From NCBI RefSeq assembly GCF_016616425.1, contig NZ_CP067101.1:3534001-3598000 (forward strand): a DNA stretch of 64,000 bases. The letters run 5' to 3'. Source of the stretch: Bradyrhizobium diazoefficiens. Lineage in GTDB: Bacteria > Pseudomonadota > Alphaproteobacteria > Rhizobiales > Xanthobacteraceae. A program made the position numbers and the translations under genes. The notes below the pieces were generated by a model. The model did not search any database and was not told the DNA's origin. It saw only the letters and a program-made list of their open reading frames with translations. The stretch's first letter is position 1. Every line of letters starts with the position of its first letter. Positions 8,647 to 15,850 of the stretch are shown piece after piece.

Positions 8647-10437
8647 TCAACGCGAGAACAGTTCCTGGTTCCGACGCTCGAGCTCTTCGCCGTAGGTGCG
8701 CAGGACATGGGCTTCGCTCAAGGTGCCGATCGTGGCGCGATGGTCGGCCCGGTCGACAACCGCGAGCACATCGGCTTCGCTGCGCTCAAAGGCCTTCAGT
8801 ATCTCGCGAACCGGCGTGGTCGGGAGCAGGCATTCATCCTGTTGCTGCGCCAGCGACCCGAGTAGCTCGTCGTCCTGATTGGCCACGGAATGCAGCGTCG
8901 CGGCGGGGACGATGCCCGCATACGTGCCGTCAGGATCGCGCAGCACGATCTGGCGGACCTGCACCGGCGAGAACAGCTTTTGCGCCTCTCCGATCGCCAT
9001 CGTCGTCAGCGCATTCTCGAAATCGGTGCGCATCAGCGAAGCCGCGCTCATCTGCCGCACCCAGCCGATGTCCTGCGGTCCGCGGATCGCCTCACCGCGC
9101 AGATGAAAGCGCCATGTGGCGAAGCTGTAGCCGAACAGCTCGCGAACAATCAGCGCGCAAACCGATGACGCGACCACGGCGCCAACAGTGACGGAGAAGT
9201 CGCCGGTGATCTCGAGTGCGAGACAGACCATGCTGAACGGTGCTCCGAGGACACCCGTTCCGAACGCGGCGAGCGCCGCAATGGCTGCCGTGCCGGGCTG
9301 AAGCGCTAGTTTTGGAAGAGGGCCCGTCAGCACGATGCTGTAGAGCTGCCCGATCAGCGCGCCGAGCAGGAGCGAGGCGAAAAACAGTCCGCCGCGAAAG
9401 CCGGAACCGAGCGAGATTGCCGACGCCAGGATCTTGAATACGATCGTGGTCGTGAGCAGGAGCCAGGTCGGATTGCTGACCAGCAGGATCTGCATTGCGC
9501 CGTGACCGGCACCGAGCACGGTTGGCGTCAGCAGCGCAAGACCGCCGAGCAGGAAACCGCCGAGCATCGGCCGCAGGAAGCCCTCGAACGCTGTGATGCG
9601 CTGAAAGCAGCGCTCGGAGAATGCGACCGCTAGCATGACGAGGACGCTGACGAAGGCGCAGATGATGCCGATCAGCACCGTCTGCCCGATCATCTCGACG
9701 GAAACCGGTGAGGGAAAGCCGGGCACCATCAGGAAGGACTGGTGCGTCAACTGCCGCGCGACGAGCCACCCGGTGACGGCGCTGGCGATGACCGGCACCA
9801 GACCCGCGGACGTATAGGCGCCGAGCACGACCTCGAAGGCATAGAAGGCGCCGGCCAGCGGTGCACTGAACGCGGCGCTGATCGCACCGGCGGCGCCGCA
9901 AGCCACCAGGAGCCGCATGTCGTTCCGGCGGGCGGCCAGGCGCCGGCCGGCATGAGAGCCGAACATCGAGCAGATCTGGGTATAGCCGGCTTCCAGCCCG
10001 ACCGATCCGCCGAACCCGTTGGAAAGCAGGGTCTGGATCGAGATCAGCAAGCTGCCGCGAAAGGACACCCGGCCGCCATAGAGCGCATTGGCCTCGATTG
10101 CGTCGGCGAGCTGTTGTCCCTTCACGCGACGGGCGAAGTACAGCCCGATCAGCGCAAGCACCAGGCCGCCGAGCATCGGGATGAGCAACGTGCGCTGCCA
10201 GGAGATCACGCCGGTGGCGCTGAGGTGTGCGTCGAAAGGGATGTCGAACAGCAGTGCGTGAGAGACCTGGCTGAGGCTCGAGATCGCGGCCACGAGCACG
10301 CCGCTGAGCAGTCCGACGATGATGGCGACCAGCACGAGGCCGGTCTCGCGATTGCGCACGAAATTGCGCAGGAACAACGGCAGCAGGCGGATGCCTGGAG
10401 CAGCCGCCGGCTTCGCAGGATGTGGTGCCCGATCCAT
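8647..10437 (-). CDS. ClC-family chloride channel/transporter with C-terminal CBS pair
   Basis: A 596-residue membrane protein: about ten or more hydrophobic helices (about 35-430) followed by two CBS repeats (about 455-590). The ClC gating segment reads GGSVGLEAGYTQ, so the gating glutamate is kept (E149), although the canonical GREGP is changed. A GSGFRGGLFFAS segment stands where GxFxP is expected. With the gating Glu it could be a Cl-/H+ antiporter; the altered filter makes the ion uncertain. It begins 1 nt after the stop of a formylglycine-generating-enzyme remnant, perhaps an old operon partner, and converges on the GntR gene. Confidence 0.88.
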   Translation of the reverse strand: MDRAPHPAKPAAAPGIRLLPLFLRNFVRNRETGLVLVAIIVGLLSGVLVAAISSLSQVSHALLFDIPFDAHLSATGVISWQRTLLIPMLGGLVLALIGLYFARRVKGQQLADAIEANALYGGRVSFRGSLLISIQTLLSNGFGGSVGLEAGYTQICSMFGSHAGRRLAARRNDMRLLVACGAAGAISAAFSAPLAGAFYAFEVVLGAYTSAGLVPVIASAVTGWLVARQLTHQSFLMVPGFPSPVSVEMIGQTVLIGIICAFVSVLVMLAVAFSERCFQRITAFEGFLRPMLGGFLLGGLALLTPTVLGAGHGAMQILLVSNPTWLLLTTTIVFKILASAISLGSGFRGGLFFASLLLGALIGQLYSIVLTGPLPKLALQPGTAAIAALAAFGTGVLGAPFSMVCLALEITGDFSVTVGAVVASSVCALIVRELFGYSFATWRFHLRGEAIRGPQDIGWVRQMSAASLMRTDFENALTTMAIGEAQKLFSPVQVRQIVLRDPDGTYAGIVPAATLHSVANQDDELLGSLAQQQDECLLPTTPVREILKAFERSEADVLAVVDRADHRATIGTLSEAHVLRTYGEELERRNQELFSR

Positions 10438-10438
10438 C

Positions 10439-10810
10439 CTATGCCGGATCCCGCAGCGGCTCGGTGCGCACGACGCGGAAGCCGATATTGCTCGACGAGG
10501 AGTCGGGCGTATTGGAGCTTCGCGCGGCGACGCGGTAGCGATTGCAGTAGGATTCGTGGCAGAGGAAGGATCCGCCGCGCATCGATCGGTTGGGAGCTGG
10601 CTCGCGGTTCAAGGGGTCTCGTGATGGTGTGAGGCGGTCATAGATCGGCGAAAAATAGTCCTCGCACCATTCCCAGACATTTCCGGCGACATTGTGCAAG
10701 CCATATCCGTTGGGCGCGAAACTGTGAACGGGCGGAGTACCGAAATAGCCATCATCCACTGTGTTGCAGTCGGGAAAGTTGCCTTGCCAGATATTGCAGC
10801 AGTGGCCTGA
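10439..10810 (-). pseudogene. Formylglycine-generating enzyme/sulfatase-modifying factor family, C-terminal remnant
   Basis: About 120 residues match the C-terminal part of FGE-sulfatase domain proteins: CCNIWQGNFPDCNT, PNGYGLHNVAGNVWEWCEDY, NRSMRGGSFLCHESYCNRYR and NIGFRVVR. The first half of the domain is missing, and the upstream residues in frame are unrelated. A whole protein of this family has about 250-330 residues. The copper-binding cysteine pair region (SFLCHESYC) is present, but a fragment this short should not fold. I infer a 5' deletion. Confidence 0.75.
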
Positions 10811-10926
10811 GGCGACGGGAGGCAGCTCCTGGCGCAAAAGGGGTTCACTCAGACGTAGGCGTTTGCAATCGTAGCGGCACGCTGCGAAACCGGCCGCACT
10901 GTTCTGGAGGAGGCCGCAGGATGGGC

Positions 10927-11325
10927 ATGAGCTTCGAACTGATGATGTTGGCAGCCGCAACCATTTAGGGCTTCCTTCAACTGGTGGCCGCCGCGCAAGC
11001 GGCGAACGTGCAGTACGGCCTCAATTGGGCTGCAAGCCCGCGCGACATCGAGATGCCTCCGCTCAAGCCCATCCCCGGACGCATCAACCGCAATTTCCGC
11101 AATTACATGGAAACCTTTCCGTTCTTCGTCGCGGCAGTCCTTGTGGCTCGGGCAGCTGGCGTTCACAATGAACTGACCCATTGGGGATCGATCGCTTATA
11201 TCGGCGGACGTATCGCTTACACCGCGCTTTATGTATCCGGAGTACCGCTCGTCCGCTCCCTGTTCTGGAACGTCGCAGCCTTTGGGATGCTCGCAGTTCT
11301 GGCCGCGCCTTTCTTTCCACACTAA
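10927..11325 (+). pseudogene. MAPEG-family membrane protein with an in-frame amber stop
   Basis: The frame from ATG 10927 (SD GGAGGAGG just upstream) reads MSFELMMLAAATI, then TAG at 10966-10968, then continues GFLQLVAAAQAANVQYGLNW and on to the family motif NFRNYMETFPFF. Four hydrophobic segments would give a normal MAPEG protein of about 132 residues (microsomal glutathione-transferase-like). One base change (TTG or CAG type codon to TAG) explains the stop. Restart at GTG 10984 is possible but would lose most of helix 1. It sits between two other remnants. Confidence 0.75.
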
Positions 11326-11327
11326 AG

Positions 11328-11555
11328 TGCTACAGCACGCTGCCGGACGCATCCTACCGCAATCAATGGTGGGTCAGCCAGAACGAACACGGCGCATACA
11401 TGGCCCGCGGCGTCCACGGCCAAGCCATCTATGTCGACCTCAAAGCCGCGATGGTGATCGCGCGCTACGCCTCGCATCCGGTCGCGGGAAACGCCGCCAA
11501 CCATCCCGTGACGTTGCCGGCCTATATGGCGCTGACGAATGAGCTTATGGCGGGC
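11328..11555 (+). pseudogene. Serine hydrolase (beta-lactamase/6-aminohexanoate-dimer hydrolase-like), C-terminal remnant
   Basis: Right after the MAPEG stop codon the plus strand reads SYRNQWWVSQNEHGAYMARG, then HGQAIYVDLKAAMVIARYAS and LPAYMALTNELM. This is the C-terminal end typical of NylB-like serine hydrolases. The catalytic SxxK and YxN regions are absent. The frame runs on without its own stop into the opposing carboxylesterase gene, so both ends look truncated. I infer a deletion junction directly behind the MAPEG gene. Confidence 0.7.
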
Positions 11556-11567
11556 GGACGAGGTGGC

Positions 11568-13118
11568 TTAGCCCGTCTCCCGCCAGCGCATCGGCAGGAC
11601 GCCATCCTGCCGAAAACTGTCGAGAAAGCGGAAGCGGGACCCCTGCGGATTGGGGCGGGCCTCGATCGTCGTGCCGATGATCTGCACGACGTCGCTCTCG
11701 CTGTAGGCGGGCCAGCTAGGTAGGCCTGGTCCGTTCGGATCGCCGTGCGCGGCGAAATTCACCCAATAGTGCATCATGGTCTGCGCCAGTGTGCGGTCCG
11801 CCTCCACCGGCGGCGTTGTGCCGCCGATCACCTGTTGCGGCGTCAGCGTGCCGAACACGAACGGGATCTCAGTGACGTGCGAGGCGATCGGCGTGTAGCG
11901 CGAGGTGTAGCTGAACAGATAGCCGTAGACGGGTGCTGCCTGCGTTCGCCGATGCAGCCGCAGCCACTGCCAGCACTGCTCGCCGATTACGGTGTCGGCC
12001 GTGAGCGCGGCTGCGGAAATCTTTGCCTCCGCATCGGTCGCGGCGGGATAGAGCTTCCGGAAATCGGCCATGCGCGCCTCGCCGAACATCGCTTCGGCGG
12101 CGGCGAGGAAGGCGTGCGCCGACTGGTGCGGAAGCGACTGCGCCATGAACGGCAATTCCTCGGCGGCATTCCAGCCAGCCAGCAGGGGGACGTGCATCTG
12201 GTCGCCGCGCAGGAAGCGCCGCGCGGGCACGTCAGGTACCACATGACCATCGATACTCGGTGAGAAAGCGCTGACAACGGGGCTGGTCTTGAAGCTCCAC
12301 AGCGCAGCTGCGTTCAATCGGTCGACCGGCAGCTCGCGCAATTCTGCGATCGAGGCATTGCCCTGTTGCCAGGCGAAGGCGACACCACGCGCCCGGGCTT
12401 CTTCGAATGTCTGCAGCGGTCCGTGCCTGCCGTCCCAGAATGCACCGCTCTGGCCGATCGCTCTATGAAATAGCCCGTGTGCGAGCGGCGAGGTCATTAA
12501 AATGCCGACGGCCATGGCGCCGGCGGATTCGCCGAACAGGGTGACGTTGTCAGGATCGCCGCCGAAGGCGGCGATGTTGGCCTTGACCCAGCGTAGCGCC
12601 GCCAGTTGATCCTGCAGGCCGTAATTCCCCGAGGGCGCTTCTGCATCGAGATCGGGATGCGCCAGAAATCCGAAGATGCCGAGACGATAGTTGAAGCTGA
12701 CGACGACGACTCCCTTGGCGGCGAGTGCGCCACCGTCGGTTGCGGGGTTGGCGGAGGAGCCGAACTGAAAGCCACCGCCGTGGATCCACACCATCACGGG
12801 CCGCCTGTCGTCCTCGTGCCTCGCCGCGGTCCAGACGTTGAGATAGAGGCAATCCTCGTCGCGCGGTCCGGGCCGATGGTCGTTCTCGAGCGACGACAGA
12901 CAGCCCGCGCCGAAAGCAAGCGCATCGCGTACGCCGGCCCAGCAGGCCGGCGGCTGTGGTGCGCGCCAGCGCAGCGGCCCGAGCGGCGGCGCCGCGTAGG
13001 GAATCCCCTTGAATGCCAGTACCCCGTTTGCGTCCCGTGAGTGACCGCGCACGATCCCTGTTTGGGTACGGACTTCGCGTCGGAGCCCGGCCGCTTTCGA
13101 AATCATCCTGCCGTGCAT
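11568..13118 (-). CDS. Type-B carboxylesterase/lipase family protein
   Basis: A 516-residue alpha/beta hydrolase. The oxyanion-hole motif is VMVWIHGGGFQFGS, the nucleophile elbow is FGESAGA (Ser at about 196), and an EDCLYLNVW signature precedes them. The substrate would be a carboxyl ester; no specificity can be read. I start at ATG 13118, which has GGAGAG 7 nt upstream, rather than at an earlier in-frame ATG. No clear signal peptide follows, so it is probably cytoplasmic. It diverges from an AraC regulator 112 nt away that may control it. Confidence 0.88.
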   Translation of the reverse strand: MHGRMISKAAGLRREVRTQTGIVRGHSRDANGVLAFKGIPYAAPPLGPLRWRAPQPPACWAGVRDALAFGAGCLSSLENDHRPGPRDEDCLYLNVWTAARHEDDRRPVMVWIHGGGFQFGSSANPATDGGALAAKGVVVVSFNYRLGIFGFLAHPDLDAEAPSGNYGLQDQLAALRWVKANIAAFGGDPDNVTLFGESAGAMAVGILMTSPLAHGLFHRAIGQSGAFWDGRHGPLQTFEEARARGVAFAWQQGNASIAELRELPVDRLNAAALWSFKTSPVVSAFSPSIDGHVVPDVPARRFLRGDQMHVPLLAGWNAAEELPFMAQSLPHQSAHAFLAAAEAMFGEARMADFRKLYPAATDAEAKISAAALTADTVIGEQCWQWLRLHRRTQAAPVYGYLFSYTSRYTPIASHVTEIPFVFGTLTPQQVIGGTTPPVEADRTLAQTMMHYWVNFAAHGDPNGPGLPSWPAYSESDVVQIIGTTIEARPNPQGSRFRFLDSFRQDGVLPMRWRETG

Positions 13119-13230
13119 GTCTTCTCTCCGCTGAGCGCCCAAGCCGCGCGGCGGGCAGGTCGCAATCTATGGACTTTCCCCTCTGCTGAATTTAGATGTT
13201 CAGCCAATGAATTGCTGAAAACTGTCAAGC

Positions 13231-14046
13231 ATGCGGCAACCTCTCCGCTTTCCCTGGTCGGACCTCGACGTCGATGATCGCTCCGCTCCCGTCATCGCCG
13301 TACGCGTCGACGTGAACGGGACGAAAGAGGAGGTGCCCGATCACAGTCATCGCAAGGGACAATTGGTCTTCGCCCTGGCCGGCGGCGTCACATGCCGCGT
13401 GCCCACGGGTCTGTGGATGGTGCCGCCGCATTGCGCGGTCTGGATTCCCGGCCGCATGCAGCACAGCAATCGCGCGACCGAAAATGCCCGGCTGTTCTTC
13501 GTCTACATTGAGCCGGACATGATCGACCTGCCGGATAGATGCTGCACGCTGTCGATCTCCCCGCTGCTGCGTGAATTGATCGTCGAATTGTCGGCTGAAG
13601 ATGCCGGCGACGAGGCGAGGGGAAAGCTGCTGGCGAAAATGCTTTTGCGCGAGCTCCCGCGCATGCCCGTTCAGCAGCTGCATTTGCCGCTGTCGTCCGA
13701 GCCGCGGCTGAAGCGGATCGCGACGGCACTGGCGAAGGACCCGTCCGACCGCAGCACACTCGCCGAATGGGCTGCGCGCGTCGCGCTGAGCGAGAGCAGT
13801 CTTGCACGTCTCGTCGTCAAGGAGACCGGGCTGAGCTTCGGACGCTGGCGCCAGCAATTGCATCTGATCGTGGCCTTGCGGGAGCTCACCTCCGGCGCCA
13901 GCGTGCAGCAGGTCTCGGGCGATCTTGGCTATGATTCCGTCGCGGCCTTCATCACCATGTTCAAGAAGGCGCTCGGCAAGCCGCCGGCGAAATATCTCGC
14001 CAGTGTGCTGCAGGACATCGGGGCCAAGGGCCGCAACCATCCGTGA
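13231..14046 (+). CDS. AraC-family transcriptional regulator
   Basis: A 271-residue regulator. The N-terminal cupin-like sensor domain (about 20-95) includes DHSHRKGQLVFALAGGVTCR. The C-terminal AraC double helix-turn-helix spans about 160-258, with SLARLVVKETGLSFGRWRQQ and GYDSVAAFITMFKKALGKPP. This arrangement is that of the NimR/YdiP-like group that senses small molecules through the cupin. It is divergent from the carboxylesterase, its most likely target (inference), and is followed by an AHSA1 gene 85 nt downstream. Confidence 0.88.
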   Translation: MRQPLRFPWSDLDVDDRSAPVIAVRVDVNGTKEEVPDHSHRKGQLVFALAGGVTCRVPTGLWMVPPHCAVWIPGRMQHSNRATENARLFFVYIEPDMIDLPDRCCTLSISPLLRELIVELSAEDAGDEARGKLLAKMLLRELPRMPVQQLHLPLSSEPRLKRIATALAKDPSDRSTLAEWAARVALSESSLARLVVKETGLSFGRWRQQLHLIVALRELTSGASVQQVSGDLGYDSVAAFITMFKKALGKPPAKYLASVLQDIGAKGRNHP

Positions 14047-14131
14047 ATCCGGTTTGCAGTCGCTCGGAGCCGACGGCGCCACCCTTTCGGATGATATTGA
14101 TGGTCGCGAAGACAACGAGAAGGGAACGACT

Positions 14132-14794
14132 ATGGAGATCGACGTCGCCAGGGTGTTGGGGCTTGTCACGCGTTCGGTGAAGAACTTCGAGAAGGGCGGA
14201 AAACCAGCCAGCACGGTGACGCTGACGCGGCTCTACGACACCAACGTCGACGATCTCTGGGACGCAGTTACCAGCCGGCAACGCATTCCGCGCTGGTTCT
14301 TGCCGGTCGAGGGCGACCTCCAGCTCGGCGGAAAGTACCAGCTCAAGGGCAATGCCGGCGGCACCATCACGGCTTGCACGCCGCCGACCCATTTCGCGGC
14401 GACGTGGGAGTTTGCGGGCGCGGTGAGCTGGATCGACGTCAAGCTGGCGGCAGAACGGCAGCAGGCCCGTTTGACACTTGAGCACACCGCGATCGTCGAG
14501 GACCACTGGACTCAGTTCGGTCCGGGCGCGGTGGGGATCGGTTGGGACCTCGCGCTTGCGGGACTCGAGCGATATGTTGCGACGGGAGCGACGGTCGATC
14601 ATGAGACGGCCGAGGCCTGGATGGGCTCGCCCGAGGGGAAGGAATTCATGACGACCAGCGGCGAGTTCTGGCGTGAGGCGCACGTCGCAAGCGGGGTCGA
14701 CCCTGACGAGGCGAAGCAGCGCTCGGACCGCACCATTGCGTTCTATCGCGGCGAGATGCCATCCGGCATCGCTCATCCCGGCACAGGAAGCTGA
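14132..14794 (+). CDS. SRPBCC/AHSA1 (activator of Hsp90 ATPase homologue-like) domain protein
   Basis: A 220-residue protein with one SRPBCC hydrophobic-ligand-binding fold: LTRLYDTNVDDLWDAVTSRQ, RWFLPVEGDLQLGGKYQLKG and a GPGAVGIGWDLALAGLERYV C-terminal helix. The chosen ATG has GAGAAGGGA upstream; longer in-frame extensions overlap the AraC gene and are not conserved-looking. Its TGA overlaps the ATG of the ArsR gene (TGATG). This AHSA1-ArsR pair is a common toxin/solvent-response type module; the ligand is unknown. Confidence 0.85.
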   Translation: MEIDVARVLGLVTRSVKNFEKGGKPASTVTLTRLYDTNVDDLWDAVTSRQRIPRWFLPVEGDLQLGGKYQLKGNAGGTITACTPPTHFAATWEFAGAVSWIDVKLAAERQQARLTLEHTAIVEDHWTQFGPGAVGIGWDLALAGLERYVATGATVDHETAEAWMGSPEGKEFMTTSGEFWREAHVASGVDPDEAKQRSDRTIAFYRGEMPSGIAHPGTGS

Positions 14795-15156
14795 TGCACG
14801 TCTTCGAAGCCCTCGCCGATCCCGTGCGCCGTCGCATCCTCGAGCTGCTGTCATCTGGTGAAATGACGTCCGGCAAGGTCGTCGAGGTGATCGGGGCCGA
14901 GTTCGGGATCACGCAGGCGGCCGTGTCGCAGCACCTCAAGGTGCTGCGCGACAGCGGCTTTGCAACGGTTCGGGCGGAGGCGCAAAGGCGCCTCTATTCG
15001 GTCGACGTCGCCGGGCTTCAAGCGGTCGATGCGTGGATCGGTCAGTTCCGGAATTTCTGGGAGCCGAAGCTCGACGCCCTGGCCACCGAGATCGCGCGCG
15101 GCAAACGGGAGCGTCGCAACGCGCCCGTGACGAAACGGAGCGGGAAGAGGGCTTGA
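14794..15156 (+). CDS. ArsR-family transcriptional regulator
   Basis: A 120-residue winged helix-turn-helix protein: VFEALADPVRRRILELLSSG at the start, and the recognition helix region ITQAAVSQHLKVLRDSGFAT. No cysteine-rich metal site (such as CxCxxC) is visible, so it belongs to the non-metal ArsR proteins that accompany SRPBCC proteins. It is translationally coupled to the AHSA1 gene and probably represses that pair (inference). Confidence 0.9.
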   Translation: MHVFEALADPVRRRILELLSSGEMTSGKVVEVIGAEFGITQAAVSQHLKVLRDSGFATVRAEAQRRLYSVDVAGLQAVDAWIGQFRNFWEPKLDALATEIARGKRERRNAPVTKRSGKRA

Positions 15157-15189
15157 AAACGTGACGTTGGGCGGAAGGCGCCATCACGC

Positions 15190-15687
15190 TCACCCCCGCG
15201 ACATCTTTTCGTACTTCTTCACCAGCCGTTCCCGCTTCAGCCGCGACAGCCGCTGGATCCAGAACACGCCGTCGAGCTGGTCGATCTCGTGCTGGTGACA
15301 GACGGCGCGCAGGGCCTGCGATTCCTCGGATCGTATGTTGCCCTCGAGATCCTGATAGCTGATCTGCACACGGGCGTGGCGCTGCACCTCGTCGTTGAGG
15401 CCGGGCATCGAGACACTGCCCTCGCGGTGCATGATCATCTCGGGCGAAGCCCAAGTGATTTCCGGATTGACGTAGATCTGCGGGCCGTCTTTGGCGTCGA
15501 GCTCGAGCGCGACAACGCGCAAGGGCACGCCGACATGCGGCGCGGTGATGCCGATGCCGGGCGCGGCGCGCATCGTATCGAGCAGGTCCGCGGCCAGGTC
15601 GCGTAGCGCGTGGTCGAATGCGGTGACGCGTCGTGCCGGCATCGCGAGCCGGCGATCGGGGTAGCGGAGGATGGAACGGATGGTCAT
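15190..15687 (-). CDS. Peptide-deformylase-like protein with degenerate active site
   Basis: A 165-residue protein with the peptide deformylase fold, but all three signature motifs are altered. Motif 1 GxGLAAxQ is GIGITAPH (catalytic Gln to His). Motif 2 EGCLS is EGSVS (metal-ligand Cys to Ser). Motif 3 HEIDH is HEIDQ (second His ligand to Gln). Glu and the first His remain. Two of three Fe/Zn ligands are therefore lost, and ordinary deformylase activity is unlikely. The frame is intact and the rest well conserved (QLDGVFWIQRLSRLKRERL), so it is probably kept for another role. It is not the essential def gene. Confidence 0.8.
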   Translation of the reverse strand: MTIRSILRYPDRRLAMPARRVTAFDHALRDLAADLLDTMRAAPGIGITAPHVGVPLRVVALELDAKDGPQIYVNPEITWASPEMIMHREGSVSMPGLNDEVQRHARVQISYQDLEGNIRSEESQALRAVCHQHEIDQLDGVFWIQRLSRLKRERLVKKYEKMSRG

Positions 15688-15850
15688 GCTGGATTTCTAC
15701 CATTCACGGATGGTTGAAGCACCCCGTTGTCGCGGCGCCTCGATCGTTCCGTGATGCCTTCAGGTTCCTGTTCGCAAGCGGGAGGAGCCAGCTACAACGA
15801 TCGGGGTGGAGGGGCTATGCTGAAAGTCCAAGGACCTGGAATCGCCGCAA

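Noticed and set aside
14794..15156. Metal-sensing ArsR (arsenic operon)
   Set aside because: No metal-binding cysteine motif and no ars genes; the ArsC-like gene at 36757 is a YffB-type protein far away.
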